A stretch of 64,000 bases of DNA from CAYRWR01 sp964537555 (GCA_964537555.1 CAZIAD010000002.1:62001-126000); one strand, 5' to 3'; counted from the first letter of the stretch, positions 7,318-16,433 are shown. The notes: generated by a model from the letters alone, not told the origin. A program made the numbers and translations.

Positions 7318-8280
7318 ATGAAAATATGGATAATGTTTTCTCTTGCTGTGGCACTGCTTTCCTGCCAGTCCGGGATCAAAGGAGAAAAAGAGATGAATAT
7401 CCTGGATCCCTTAAAAAAACAGGGTGAATATGAGATCCTGGTCCTCACTCTCAATCTGCACACCTACCAGGAAGAGGATGCCCTGGCCAAACTCAATTAT
7501 GTGGCGGATGTAATAGCCTACCTGGATATAGACCTGATAGCCTTTCAGGAATGTGCCCAGCATAAAGACAGCCCTATTATTAAAAATAATATACGAAAAG
7601 ACAATATGGCCCACATCATAAGCAGCAGACTGAAAAAGAAATATAAAAAAAACTACACCTATTCCTGGGACTGGGCCCACTATGGCTGGAATGTGTGGGA
7701 AGAAGGGGTGGCCGTAGTATCTAAGACTCCCCTCCTCCATCAGGGGAGCCAATATATCTCCCTGGCCCGGACCACAAAGCTCATAGACTCCCGCAAAGTT
7801 GTATATATGTCTACCGATATACCCGCTTTCGGTACAGTGGATCTCTACTCAGCTCACCTCTCCTGGAGAAAAAGTGAGACTGACCAGGAGCAAAACCAGC
7901 AGGTACAGCGTCTGCTGGCTTACGTAAATATGAGCAGCTCTCTGCCTAGTGAAGAAGACCCTCTGCTCAGGACGGCATACCCTATCATCTGCGGGGATTT
8001 TAATATGAGTTCCACGGCGCCTGCTCCCTTTAACGAAGGCTATACCCTGATGACCAATGAATATGTGGATACCTATGCCCTGATCCATCCGGAAGCCAAC
8101 ATCCCTAAAAAATCCCTCCCCCATAAGACCATTGCTGACAGAGGCCGTATAGACTTCATCTTTATCCCCCAGAATGCTCCTCTGGAGGTACTGGACTCCA
8201 GCATTATCTTTAAAGAGAAAGGCCTGGGACTGGTATCAGATCACCAGGGGGTCCTTACCCGCCTGAAAAAGAAAAAATAA
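7318..8280 (+). CDS. Endonuclease/exonuclease/phosphatase-fold lipoprotein
   Basis: 320 residues. A signal peptide with lipobox LLSC (Cys 17) anchors it outside the inner membrane. The rest is the EEP fold: TLNLH (early Asn), LIAFQEC (metal-binding Glu), YSAHLSW (His), CGDFNMSS (Asp and Asn) and the final SDHQGV (Asp-His). All catalytic positions of Mg-dependent phosphodiesterases are present. The substrate may be nucleic acid, phospholipid (sphingomyelinase-like) or phosphoinositide; the sequence does not decide. RBS AAAGGATG. Co-transcribed with the cyclic-nucleotide protein. Confidence 0.85.
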   Translation: MKIWIMFSLAVALLSCQSGIKGEKEMNILDPLKKQGEYEILVLTLNLHTYQEEDALAKLNYVADVIAYLDIDLIAFQECAQHKDSPIIKNNIRKDNMAHIISSRLKKKYKKNYTYSWDWAHYGWNVWEEGVAVVSKTPLLHQGSQYISLARTTKLIDSRKVVYMSTDIPAFGTVDLYSAHLSWRKSETDQEQNQQVQRLLAYVNMSSSLPSEEDPLLRTAYPIICGDFNMSSTAPAPFNEGYTLMTNEYVDTYALIHPEANIPKKSLPHKTIADRGRIDFIFIPQNAPLEVLDSSIIFKEKGLGLVSDHQGVLTRLKKKK

Positions 8281-8355
8281 GCCTCTAAGCCTTTAAAAAT
8301 CCTGACAGATTCCGATTATAGTAATAAGCGATTTTATTTATGAAAGGAGTCTGTA

Positions 8356-9264
8356 ATGAGCAATATCGACTTTATAGATCTGTTTGATGATGACAACCAG
8401 GGCATGAATGCCGGATATACAGATAGTTATGAAGAGTCACTCAGTCCTCTGGAAATAGGGAACCAGGAAAAAATGACGGGTGCCCAGAGGATGAAAATAA
8501 ATGACTATAAGCACAGCTCCCATACCTTACAAAAAACTGCCCCCCAGAAACAGGCCCAGGCCGCAGCCCCTGCCCCGAAAGCCAAGTCGATAAAGCTGGA
8601 TGATGAAAAGATCGTTTGGGCCGGTGCTATTTTTGTGTTCTTTGGCGTATTTGTGTTTCTGATCGGGTACTGGCTGGGTAAAGCCACCCTGAAGACCGTC
8701 AGCAATTCCAACCAGCAATATCTGGCCGGCATACAGGAAAAGCTGGAAAATGAACAGCTCCAGAACTCCATGACTATGCCCCTCTCCCAGGATGGGGGAA
8801 AAGTAGACAGTATCACTCCCGAAGTCAGCCCCGAACACAGCCCCACTGTGAGTACCCCTCAGCCTAAAAATGATATCGAGCCCATCATAGCTCCTCCTAT
8901 AAAAGACCCCGACCTCAAAAAACCGGAGACTAAGGCCACTGTCAAGCAGCCTGCCCCGGTGGTAAAAGCCGAGCCCAAAAGTGACTCAGTAAAAAGTACC
9001 CCTGCTCCCAAGTCTTCCAATGTCAAAGGAGACTACACTCTCCAGGTCTCCGCTCACACTAACCTGGAAAAAGCCCGGTCTATTGAGACTGAAATGAGAA
9101 ATCAGGGACACCAGGCTTATATCGTGGAAAGTATGGTCAACGGGGTAAGATACTTCAGAGTAAGAGTAGGAAAGTTTGATTCCAAGGATGAGGCTGACAG
9201 CGCGCTGGCAAAAATACGTAAGACCAGTGTAGGTAAGGACTCCTACCTGATCAAACTAAACTGA
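8356..9264 (+). CDS. SPOR-domain membrane protein
   Basis: 302 residues. A cytoplasmic N-terminus (1-93) precedes one membrane helix (residues 94-115, VWAGAIFVFFGVFVFLIGYW). A Pro/Lys-rich periplasmic linker (about 140-222) follows, and a C-terminal SPOR domain (225-302: YTLQVSAHTNLEKA, YFRVRVGKFDSKDEA). SPOR domains bind denuded peptidoglycan at division or growth sites, so the protein probably acts in septation or cell-wall turnover, like FtsN. RBS AAAGGAG. Single gene, closed by a hairpin at 9283-9305. Confidence 0.88.
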   Translation: MSNIDFIDLFDDDNQGMNAGYTDSYEESLSPLEIGNQEKMTGAQRMKINDYKHSSHTLQKTAPQKQAQAAAPAPKAKSIKLDDEKIVWAGAIFVFFGVFVFLIGYWLGKATLKTVSNSNQQYLAGIQEKLENEQLQNSMTMPLSQDGGKVDSITPEVSPEHSPTVSTPQPKNDIEPIIAPPIKDPDLKKPETKATVKQPAPVVKAEPKSDSVKSTPAPKSSNVKGDYTLQVSAHTNLEKARSIETEMRNQGHQAYIVESMVNGVRYFRVRVGKFDSKDEADSALAKIRKTSVGKDSYLIKLN

Positions 9265-9282
9265 TCATCAATGATACAAAGC

Positions 9283-9309
9283 GGGGCTGCCTCACAGGCA
9301 GCCCCTTTA
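9283..9309 (+). terminator. Terminator between convergent genes
   Basis: The 9-bp stem GGGGCTGCC/GGCAGCCCC with loop TCACA is followed by TTTATTT. It closes the SPOR gene; the opposite gene ends at 9307. Confidence 0.8.
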
Positions 9310-9879
9310 TTTAATGAGAAATTTCAGTAACTTGATCTCGTTCAGCTGATAGCCCATATCCATCAGTTCCTGCTCGGAATGCCCCTTACGCATCAGTTCT
9401 TTGAGCTCATCCGAACGGGATTGAGGCAGAGCTTTTGATTTTTCCTCTTTTTCTTTCTGTGGAGGGACTGGCTCGGGAAGGGGTGCCTGGAATACCGGCT
9501 TTCTGATTTCTCTTTCTTCCGGAACGCCTGGGCTGTCCTGAGGAATTTTTTCTTTTTTGGTTTTTTCCGGTACAGGGGATTCTTTTTCCACGATCTTTTC
9601 CACCACTATGGGACGGTTAGCCCGGCTGATCTTTTCATCGAGATTGAGGAGGCGTTTATCCGCTTTGACGATCTGGCCGCTCAGCTCTTCTATCTTATCT
9701 TCCAGGATCTCTATATTACGGGTGGCGGTACGGTTAAACTCCGTAATAAGGGCGTCCATCTCCTGCCGCATTTCTGATGAGATGGCCTCATCTTTAATGG
9801 ATTGCACTTTTTTATTGGTGACATAAAAGATGTACAGCGAGATTGCAAAAATAATAATTGATAAAATAGTGTAACCCAT
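9307..9879 (-). CDS. Membrane-anchored coiled-coil protein
   Basis: 190 residues. The ATG at 9879 follows AAGGAGCACAG; a longer frame exists but has no ribosome site. One N-terminal membrane helix (GYTILSIIIFAISLYIFYV) is followed by a long coiled coil (residues 22-85) and a Pro/Glu/Lys-rich linker. A small C-terminal helical domain resembles the short recognition helices of DUF6115-type proteins (RSDELKELMRKGHSEQELMDMG). It has no enzyme motif. The topology suggests a scaffold at the inner membrane, but its partner is unknown. Confidence 0.75.
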   Translation of the reverse strand: MGYTILSIIIFAISLYIFYVTNKKVQSIKDEAISSEMRQEMDALITEFNRTATRNIEILEDKIEELSGQIVKADKRLLNLDEKISRANRPIVVEKIVEKESPVPEKTKKEKIPQDSPGVPEEREIRKPVFQAPLPEPVPPQKEKEEKSKALPQSRSDELKELMRKGHSEQELMDMGYQLNEIKLLKFLIK

Positions 9880-9948
9880 CTGTGCTCCTTGGTATCCATT
9901 AATGATAAGAGCACAAGCCTGAAAAATCAAGATTAGATTTTATATAAC

Positions 9949-9976
9949 TTGTTATTTCACAATATCATGTTAAAAT
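9949..9976 (+). promoter_or_regulatory. Promoter of the barrel protein gene
   Basis: TTGTTA (9949-9954) and TAAAAT (9971-9976) are 16 bases apart, 25 bases before the TTG start. Confidence 0.5.
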
Positions 9977-10001
9977 AATTGTAAAACACTGGAGGAATAA
10001 A

Positions 10002-11342
10002 TTGAAAACACTTAAGAGTTTAGTGATACTGCTACTGGCCACACCCTCACTATTCTTTGCCGCCAAACTGGATGCAGAGGGGGAATTAAGAAACCGTTTT
10101 GCCTATATGATCAATAAGGATCAGGATTCCAACAGGAGTGCTGATTTTGGTATCATAGACCTGCGGGGCCGGATCGGCCTCAAGCTGAGTTCCAAGGATA
10201 ATCCCTTTTACTTAAAGTATAAGATGGAGATAGGAAACCTGAGCTGGGGTGAGTCTGCCTTCGGGACTGACCTGGGTACCGATGGTATCAATGTAGAGAC
10301 CAAAAGCCTCTACATTGGCTACAAGTCGGATAAGCTCAGTGGTAAAGTGGGCCTGATGTCTTTTTCTACTCCCCTGGGAGCCGAGATCGACAATGACCTG
10401 GCCGGAATAAAGCTGGCCTACAAAGGGGACTTTTTCCATGCGGAAGCCCTCTACTCCCTGGCCTCGGCCGGTGCATCTACCAATCTCAATGACAATCCCA
10501 GCTTCTTTGAGCTGGACCTGTCTGACAATGCCGATATCTATTATGCCATGGGTGGTATACACAATAAAGTCACCGATGCATCTGTGTGGTTCCTGCGCTA
10601 TACCGATAAGAGCTGGGGCAATGACCTGAAGCTCAACTATGCGGGGCTGTACAATGAACTGAAGCTGGGAGTACTCAAAGTGGATGCCGGAGCGGTATAC
10701 AACTTTGGTACGGTCTCTCCGGTGACCAATTCCAATGTCACTGTGAGCTCCCTGCATGTCTATGCCAAGGCTGAGCTGGAGATCCCCAGGATCATCACTA
10801 TTTTCGGGAGATTCAATATGACCACCGGAAACGGGGGCAATAACACCAACTGGACCAGTATCGGCCAGTTCCAGACCATACATGGCCGGGGCAATCTTAA
10901 CAGCGACCTGTCCATATTGTTCGGCGGATCCTCCTTTAACCAGCAGGCCTATTTTGACTCCAATGTACCTACTGCCAATACCAAGAAGAACCTGACCCAG
11001 GGAGGTTACCATAACGACGACTTCGGACTTATGGTCATAGAAGCCGGGGTCAAGAGAGACTTCCAGATCGGTAAGGTCAAATGGACTCCCAAAGCAGTAT
11101 TTGGAATGGGCTACACAGTATCCAAGCTCACCAATGGAGCCTTTGGCCTGGGTTATGAATTTGACCTGCACAATAAGTTCGAACTGAGCAAGACTACCGA
11201 ATTTGTGATCACTGCTGCTATGCTTATACCGGGCAGAGCCCTTACCGATGTGTTTGATAACACCTTCCCGGGGGTGACTATCACCAGCCTGGGCTCTGAT
11301 GCTACCTTTAAGATCGACGGGCAGCTGGAGATCAAGATCTAG
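10002..11342 (+). CDS. Outer-membrane beta-barrel (porin-like) protein, TTG start
   Basis: 446 residues. The start is TTG at 10002, set by GGAGG 7 bases upstream and by the signal peptide that follows directly (LKTLKSLVILLLATPSLFFAA). The mature part is a series of alternating polar/aromatic strands with Gly-Asp-Asn turns (for example KLSGKVGLMSF, AGAVYNFG), and it ends in a strand-like DGQLEIKI. This is the pattern of a general porin or substrate-selective barrel, perhaps 16-18 strands. The substrate cannot be read. Single gene, with promoter 9949-9976 and terminator 11405-11435. Confidence 0.8.
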   Translation: MKTLKSLVILLLATPSLFFAAKLDAEGELRNRFAYMINKDQDSNRSADFGIIDLRGRIGLKLSSKDNPFYLKYKMEIGNLSWGESAFGTDLGTDGINVETKSLYIGYKSDKLSGKVGLMSFSTPLGAEIDNDLAGIKLAYKGDFFHAEALYSLASAGASTNLNDNPSFFELDLSDNADIYYAMGGIHNKVTDASVWFLRYTDKSWGNDLKLNYAGLYNELKLGVLKVDAGAVYNFGTVSPVTNSNVTVSSLHVYAKAELEIPRIITIFGRFNMTTGNGGNNTNWTSIGQFQTIHGRGNLNSDLSILFGGSSFNQQAYFDSNVPTANTKKNLTQGGYHNDDFGLMVIEAGVKRDFQIGKVKWTPKAVFGMGYTVSKLTNGAFGLGYEFDLHNKFELSKTTEFVITAAMLIPGRALTDVFDNTFPGVTITSLGSDATFKIDGQLEIKI

Positions 11343-11404
11343 TCAGTCAATAGTCGATAGACTGGAAGCACATTTTAACGGATTGTACTTTCTGATTCAA
11401 TTTG

Positions 11405-11435
11405 ATCGCCTCTGTAAAAGGAGGCGATTTTTTTT
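11405..11435 (+). terminator. Intrinsic terminator
   Basis: The stem ATCGCCTC/GAGGCGAT with an 8-base loop is followed by eight T, after the barrel gene. Confidence 0.9.
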
Positions 11436-11522
11436 AAAAGAAATGCATCCTTTTCGCACACCCCGGGCTTATATAGTCAGTACTGAAAAGTATAAATCTT
11501 ATATCAATAACAGGAGAAGAAC

Positions 11523-12128
11523 ATGAAGAAGACATTGGCAGTAGTAGCAGTATTAGCTATGCTCACAGGCGGAGCTCTGTACGCAAAACAAGGTAAGGGA
11601 AATGACAAGATGGGGCCCCAGCACAAAGAAGGAAAACCGGAAATGGGTCAGGGACATAAGATGCACAAAGAAGGCCAGATGTTCATCAAAATGGCCGGCC
11701 TGGAGTCTATAGTAGAGAAATACCAGATCAAGATACAGAGACTGCACCTGGACCAGAAGGAAGCCAATCTGAATCTGCATGAACAGAAACGTCAGCTCCA
11801 TAAAGAGATCATGGATCTGTCTGCCAATTATGATGCAGACCCTGCTAAAAACGGTAAAGAGATCGCTGACCGTTTGAAAAAGATCACCACTATTGAAAAG
11901 AGTCTCACAGCCAGCCGTCAGAAGATGATGGACCAGGTACAGAAGCTCCGTGCTGAAGAGCAGAAAGAAATCGAAGTCGGTGTCGACAAGTGGATTTCCA
12001 CATTATCAGCTAATCCCGCTGAGATGAAGAAATTTGCTGATCATGCTAAGATGATGCAGACACATATGCAGGGTATGGGCGAGTGCCCTCATGGAAAAGC
12101 TCCCAAAGGTCCTAAAGGCCCTAAATAA
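11523..12128 (+). CDS. Spy/CpxP-like periplasmic His/Met-rich protein
   Basis: 201 residues. A cleavable signal peptide (MKKTLAVVAVLAMLTGGALYA) precedes a His/Met/Lys-rich stretch (residues 24-52). A long amphipathic helical region (55-160) has spacing like the LTxxQ-type Spy/CpxP chaperones and zinc-sensing ZraP. The tail is Met/His-rich and ends in KGPKGPK. It probably acts in the periplasm as a metal-binding or ATP-independent chaperone in envelope stress. No two-component partner is next to it. RBS AACAGGAG. Confidence 0.7.
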   Translation: MKKTLAVVAVLAMLTGGALYAKQGKGNDKMGPQHKEGKPEMGQGHKMHKEGQMFIKMAGLESIVEKYQIKIQRLHLDQKEANLNLHEQKRQLHKEIMDLSANYDADPAKNGKEIADRLKKITTIEKSLTASRQKMMDQVQKLRAEEQKEIEVGVDKWISTLSANPAEMKKFADHAKMMQTHMQGMGECPHGKAPKGPKGPK

Positions 12129-12154
12129 GAACATTCACACCTCCCTCATTATAG

Positions 12155-12184
12155 CCGGGTCATTTCGATGGCCCGGTTTTTTTT
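12155..12184 (+). terminator. Intrinsic terminator with TTCG tetraloop
   Basis: The 9-bp stem CCGGGTCAT/ATGGCCCGG (one G-U pair) closed by the extra-stable TTCG loop is followed by eight T. Confidence 0.9.
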
Positions 12185-12399
12185 ATGGATGATGTCGAGG
12201 GGAAAGGAGCGATGCTTAAAAGATGACGGAGGCATTAAGATGTATGCACTGTCTCCCGGGGGATGGTGGCCAGATCTCAGGAGCAACTACTCCTCTAAGC
12301 GTATAAGACTAAAGTGGAGGGACTGAGGTGACGGGGACTGTGCAGTAAGATCCATACCCCTGAAAGGGATGGCCCTCAGGAGGGAGGTGTCAGCCCAGG

Positions 12400-12744
12400 C
12401 TATTCTACCACCGGGGCCTTATGTTTACTGAGCAGCATTTCGTATTCGATATTTTCCAGTTTTTTATTTTCCAAAGCCACCTGGACATAGACCGGTTCGG
12501 CGCCGATGCGGGCTGCCCGGCTTTTGAGAGCGGCTCTTTCGGATGCAGACAGGGGAAGATTGCAGACGGGCATAGAGCCGGTGCAGACTTCGACCAGGAT
12601 ATGTTTACTGCCTTTGACGGCTTCGATATCGGAGGGCCCGTGGCTGTCCCTGTCCCATTCCCGGATGGTATAGCCCTGGGATTTGAGGTGGATCAGCACT
12701 TCCTTTTCGGCATGTTTTTCCGGTGATAGTACCTTTAATTCCAT
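12400..12744 (-). CDS. Putative PD-(D/E)XK-like small protein
   Basis: 114 residues, cytoplasmic. The arrangement SDIEAV - about 9 residues - ILVEVCTG, followed by a helix with KSRAARIGAEPVYVQV, resembles the core of restriction-endonuclease-like (UPF0102/YraN-type) proteins. The usual ExK Lys is replaced (EVC), so it may be inactive or only structurally similar. The start is preceded by AAAAAGGGT. Isolated gene. The 270 bases to its right on the map, towards 12129, hold only the terminator at 12155 and no convincing gene. Confidence 0.6.
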   Translation of the reverse strand: MELKVLSPEKHAEKEVLIHLKSQGYTIREWDRDSHGPSDIEAVKGSKHILVEVCTGSMPVCNLPLSASERAALKSRAARIGAEPVYVQVALENKKLENIEYEMLLSKHKAPVVE

Positions 12745-12828
12745 TTTTATACCCTTTTTCTATGATTACATAGTTTAATCAATGTTTTGCTTTTGGTCAA
12801 ATCTTATGCATGCCGGAACTCAGGCAGC

Positions 12829-12857
12829 TTGATATTATAATGGTCCTGATATATACT
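12829..12857 (+). promoter_or_regulatory. Promoter of lysS
   Basis: TTGATA (12829-12834) and TATACT (12852-12857) are 17 bases apart, 28 bases before the start codon. Confidence 0.6.
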
Positions 12858-12885
12858 ATTATCCACTACATTTCAGGAGTATAGC

Positions 12886-14382
12886 ATGAGCGATAACGCT
12901 AACTTAAGTGAAGAAAAAAAGGGCCGGCTGGCCAAACTGGAAGAGATCCGCAGCCGGGGAATAAACCCTTTTCCCAATAGATTCGATCCCACTCATTTTT
13001 CAACTGATGTCAAAGAGCAGTTTGAAGCTGAAGAAAAAAAGGCGGCCCAGCCCGAAGATATAAAGATGCCTGTAGTCATGAGCGGACGCATCATGCTGCA
13101 CCGCAGTTTTGGCAAGGCGGCCTTTGCTACCATAAAAGATAAACAGGGTACCATACAGATATATGCCCGGGCTGATATCATGAATGAAAAGTACGATGAC
13201 TTTAAGCTGGTAGACCTGGGTGACATCATCGGCCTCAAGGGTAATGTGTTCCGTACCCACAAGGGCGAGATCACGGTGCTGGTGGATGAGTTCAGCTTTT
13301 TGTCCAAGTCTCTCAATCCCCTGCCTGAAAAGTGGCACGGACTGACTGATGTAGAGGCCCGTTACCGCCACCGCTATGTAGACCTCATCATCAATGACGA
13401 TGTCAAGAACGACTTCCGTATACGCTCCCGGGCCATCACCCACATACGTAAATTCCTGGAAGAGCGGGGCTTTATGGAAGTAGAGACTCCCATGATGCAG
13501 ACTATCCCCGGGGGAGCCTCGGCCCGCCCCTTTACCACTCATCACAATGCCCTGTCCATGGACCTCTTTCTGCGTATCGCTCCCGAGCTCTACCTGAAGA
13601 GATTGATTGTGGGCGGATTTGACCGGGTATTTGAACTCAACCGCAACTTCCGTAACGAAGGAATAGACACCAAGCATAACCCGGAGTTCACCATGCTGGA
13701 GCTGTACCAGTCCTATGCCGACTACCAGACCATGATGGACCTCTATATAGAACTCACTGCCAGTGTAGCCAAAGAGATCAAGGGGAGCAGCTCCTTTGAG
13801 TACCAGGGACGGACCCTGGACTTTGCTAAGTGGAAAAAGATCAAGTACGTGGATGCCCTGGCCGAGATCGGTGGCATCGATGTGACGGACATAAACAGCC
13901 GGGCCGAAGCAGTAGCCCTGGCCGAAAAGAAAGGTATCAAGGATATCGGTAACCATATGGGCAAGTGGGCTATCATCAATCTGCTCTTTGAAGAATATGT
14001 GGAAGACAAGCTCCAGGATCCTACTCTGGTCTATGAGTACCCGTCTGAGATCTCCCCCCTGTCCAAGCCCAAAGCGGATGATGCTGAGTTTGTGGAGAGA
14101 TTTGAGGGATTTGTGGTGGGCCAGGAGATGTGTAACGCATTTTCCGAGCTCAATGATCCCCATGTACAAAAAGAAAGATTTATGGAACAGTCCAAGATGA
14201 AGACCGGCGGAGATGTAGAGGCCATGTTTATGGACGAGGATTACATCAATGCCCTGGAGTACGGCATGCCCCCTACCGGCGGACTGGGTATAGGTATAGA
14301 CCGGCTCATAATGCTGCTGGTGGATACCCAGAGTATCCGGGATACCATACTCTTCCCCACCATGCGGCCCAGCACCAAGTAA
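12886..14382 (+). CDS. lysS: Lysyl-tRNA synthetase, class II
   Basis: 498 residues, the usual length. It charges tRNA-Lys in the cytoplasm. The N-terminal OB-fold anticodon domain (about 60-160: MSGRIMLHRSFGKAAF) is followed by the class II core: motif 2 FRNEGIDTKHNPEFT with the catalytic Arg, and motif 3 GLGIGIDRLIMLL near the C-terminus. RBS CAGGAG. Single gene, with promoter 12829-12857 and terminator 14416-14448. Confidence 0.97.
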   Translation: MSDNANLSEEKKGRLAKLEEIRSRGINPFPNRFDPTHFSTDVKEQFEAEEKKAAQPEDIKMPVVMSGRIMLHRSFGKAAFATIKDKQGTIQIYARADIMNEKYDDFKLVDLGDIIGLKGNVFRTHKGEITVLVDEFSFLSKSLNPLPEKWHGLTDVEARYRHRYVDLIINDDVKNDFRIRSRAITHIRKFLEERGFMEVETPMMQTIPGGASARPFTTHHNALSMDLFLRIAPELYLKRLIVGGFDRVFELNRNFRNEGIDTKHNPEFTMLELYQSYADYQTMMDLYIELTASVAKEIKGSSSFEYQGRTLDFAKWKKIKYVDALAEIGGIDVTDINSRAEAVALAEKKGIKDIGNHMGKWAIINLLFEEYVEDKLQDPTLVYEYPSEISPLSKPKADDAEFVERFEGFVVGQEMCNAFSELNDPHVQKERFMEQSKMKTGGDVEAMFMDEDYINALEYGMPPTGGLGIGIDRLIMLLVDTQSIRDTILFPTMRPSTK

Positions 14383-14415
14383 GTCGAAAGTCTGAAACTC
14401 AAAAGTCTAAACATA

Positions 14416-14448
14416 AAGCCCTCCTCAGTCAGGAGGGCTTTTTTTTTA
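14416..14448 (+). terminator. Terminator of lysS
   Basis: The 10-bp stem AAGCCCTCCT/AGGAGGGCTT with loop CAGTC is followed by T residues, just before the convergent gene. Confidence 0.9.
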
Positions 14449-14449
14449 T

Positions 14450-15103
14450 TTAGAGACTATTTAAGAGATAAGGCCACATCACCCGGCGGCTGGTAAAACG
14501 GCTCAGCATATCCATGATCCTGGGATGGGGCTCGGCATAGACCTCCCGGTAGACCATCTCACCCAGGCTGGTATTCATCTCATAGGCCAGGTTATGACGG
14601 TCCCACTGGTACTGCACCTTGGTCAGCCGAGCATCCAGGAGGTACCACTGCTGAGATATTGTGTTATAGACGGCATTAAGGCCATGGACTACATTGCCGG
14701 AGCGGGAACTATCTTTCTTCAGGGCCTGGTAGCACAGCCCGGCCGGGATCCCCTGGACCCGGAGCAGGGCTGCCAGGAGATGGCTCTGGGCAAAACAAAT
14801 GCCATGGCCGGCCTCCAGGACTTCCGATGCCTTCCATACCAGCTGATCCATGTATTCATCCAGGTCTTCTCTTTCTTCAGGATAAGTGGAAATACCCAGC
14901 TGCACATCTTTGGAGTGTACGATATGGTCTCTCACCCATTCAAATATTTTTCTGGTTTTCATCTCAAAATCTTCCAGGCCTTCACAGATTTCCCTGGACT
15001 TTTGCTGTACCGCCTGATTATGCCAGTCGATAGCCTCGGTAGAAGCCAGATAAGGATCTAACTCTTCCTCCACCTGGATCAATCGTATATCATATATCAC
15101 CAT
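14450..15103 (-). CDS. Transglutaminase-like (cysteine protease fold) protein
   Basis: 217 residues without a signal peptide. The catalytic triad of the transglutaminase-like fold is visible: Cys in GHGICFAQS (near residue 102), His in VVHGLNAV and Asp in WYLLDAR. Prokaryotic members are mostly peptidases or amidases rather than crosslinkers. No ATP-grasp or alpha-E partner lies next to it. It stands alone between the lysS terminator and the hairpin at 15188-15212. The substrate is unknown. Confidence 0.8.
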   Translation of the reverse strand: MVIYDIRLIQVEEELDPYLASTEAIDWHNQAVQQKSREICEGLEDFEMKTRKIFEWVRDHIVHSKDVQLGISTYPEEREDLDEYMDQLVWKASEVLEAGHGICFAQSHLLAALLRVQGIPAGLCYQALKKDSSRSGNVVHGLNAVYNTISQQWYLLDARLTKVQYQWDRHNLAYEMNTSLGEMVYREVYAEPHPRIMDMLSRFTSRRVMWPYLLNSL

Positions 15104-15187
15104 GATACCCTACCCTTACCTGATATTCCATACTATTTTCATTATAGCATCGATACCATAAATATCCTGTGACCCATGTCACAAAAT

Positions 15188-15212
15188 ATACCCCGGAGTA
15201 ATTCCGGGGTAT
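15188..15212 (-). terminator. Hairpin terminator after msrAB
   Basis: The 10-bp stem ATACCCCGGA/TCCGGGGTAT with a 5-base loop is followed on the minus strand by ATTTTG; it ends the msrAB transcript. Confidence 0.7.
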
Positions 15213-15235
15213 TTGGGGACCATGAGTGGATGAGA

Positions 15236-16291
15236 TTATTTAAACAGTTTCAGGTATTCTCCATAGCCTTCTTTTTCCAGGTCGGCCACCGGGATAAAGC
15301 GCAGAGAAGCTGAATTGATACAATACCTGAGGCCGGTAGAGGGAGGCCCGTCATTAAAGACATGGCCCAGGTGGGAGGAACCGTGCTTACTTTTTACCTC
15401 TATACGGGTCATTCCAAACGAAAAATCTTTCTTTTCTACAATATTCTTTTTTTCCAGAGGCTGGCTGAAGCTGGGCCAGCCCGAACCGGAGTCGTATTTA
15501 TCCAGACTGGAAAACAATGGCTCTCCGGTCACCACATCTACATAGATCCCGGCTTCATGATGGTCCCAGTAAGCATTTTCAAAAGGCTTCTCTGTGGAAC
15601 AGTTCTGAGTGACATCATATTGCAGGGGACTTAGTTTAGTCTTTAAGACCTTGTCATCGGGTTTCTTGTATTTAGGTGCTGGAGCAGTATCTTCCTTCCA
15701 GTATTCTTTAAAGAACTCTTTTCGGCCTGAATTCTCAGAGTAGGACTTATACCTCTGGGGTGACTTCTTGTAGAAGTCCTGGTGATAGTCCTCAGCCGGA
15801 TAAAATGTCTGAGCAGGCAGAATTTTAGTCACTATGGGCCGCTTGAACTTAGCAGAATCAGCCAGCTCTTTTCGGGTCTGTTCGGCTGTCTTTTTTTGAT
15901 CTTCATTGTGGTAAAACACTGCAGTCATATACTGGCTGCCTTTGTCCACAAACTGGCCATAGGCATCAGTCGGATCTATATTCTTCCAGAATACCTTAAT
16001 GAGGTCCTGGTAGGTGATCTGTTTGGGATTATATACTACCTGTATCGCTTCATAATGCCCGGTCTGTCCGCTGCCTACCTCCTGATAGTTGGGATTGAGG
16101 GTCTTACCCCCGGTATAACCCGAAGTCACAGATATCACTCCCTTAAGCTGCTCAAAAGGATATTCCATGCACCAGAAACATCCCCCCGCAAAAGTAGCGG
16201 TTTCTGTCTTTGTTTTTGCAAAGGCCAACAGACTGATACAAGCTGTGATGCCCAGTACTATAGCACCTATTATCCACTTCCTGTTTTGCAT
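15236..16291 (-). CDS. msrAB: Exported MsrA-MsrB methionine sulfoxide reductase fusion
   Basis: 351 residues. An N-terminal hydrophobic export segment (WIIGAIVLGITACISLLAFA) is followed by MsrA with catalytic Cys in GGCFWCMEYPFEQ (about residues 36-48), then MsrB (215-351) with catalytic Cys in GLRYCINSAS. The MsrB part lacks both zinc CxxC motifs, and the usual recycling Cys of SGCGWPSF is Ser (SGSGWPSF); a Cys in QNCSTEKPF may replace it. It repairs S- and R-methionine sulfoxide in envelope proteins. A membrane electron donor (CcdA-like) would be needed and is not nearby. Promoter 16331-16360. Confidence 0.93.
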   Translation of the reverse strand: MQNRKWIIGAIVLGITACISLLAFAKTKTETATFAGGCFWCMEYPFEQLKGVISVTSGYTGGKTLNPNYQEVGSGQTGHYEAIQVVYNPKQITYQDLIKVFWKNIDPTDAYGQFVDKGSQYMTAVFYHNEDQKKTAEQTRKELADSAKFKRPIVTKILPAQTFYPAEDYHQDFYKKSPQRYKSYSENSGRKEFFKEYWKEDTAPAPKYKKPDDKVLKTKLSPLQYDVTQNCSTEKPFENAYWDHHEAGIYVDVVTGEPLFSSLDKYDSGSGWPSFSQPLEKKNIVEKKDFSFGMTRIEVKSKHGSSHLGHVFNDGPPSTGLRYCINSASLRFIPVADLEKEGYGEYLKLFK

Positions 16292-16330
16292 GGCGATCTC
16301 CTTGACAACTTATTCCTACTTTTACAGTAT

Positions 16331-16360
16331 AATATATAAGAGCGGGCCCATATAAGTCAA
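16331..16360 (-). promoter_or_regulatory. Promoter of msrAB
   Basis: On the minus strand, TTGACT (16360-16355) and TATATT (16336-16331) are 18 bases apart, 40 bases before the start codon. Confidence 0.55.
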
Positions 16361-16433
16361 GTTAGATTTATTTAGATGGTAAGATAGATTATATTTTGAG
16401 CCGGAATCGGCATTTTTTAAACACTCACCAGGG

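Noticed and set aside
10212..11171. A 319-codon minus-strand frame opposite the barrel protein gene
   Set aside because: No ribosome site; the plus strand has a signal peptide and barrel pattern.
12240..12326. A 28-codon plus-strand ORF after GGAGG, in the gap between the CpxP-like gene and the small nuclease-like gene
   Set aside because: Good ribosome site, but the peptide (WW and many Arg/Ser) shows no pattern and the region lacks a promoter; chance cannot be excluded.
13000..14169. A 389-codon minus-strand frame inside lysS
   Set aside because: Shadow frame of a highly expressed gene; no start signal.
16400..16417. GCCG-GAAT-CGGC hairpin followed by six T on the plus strand
   Set aside because: Only a 4-bp stem and no plus-strand gene upstream to terminate.
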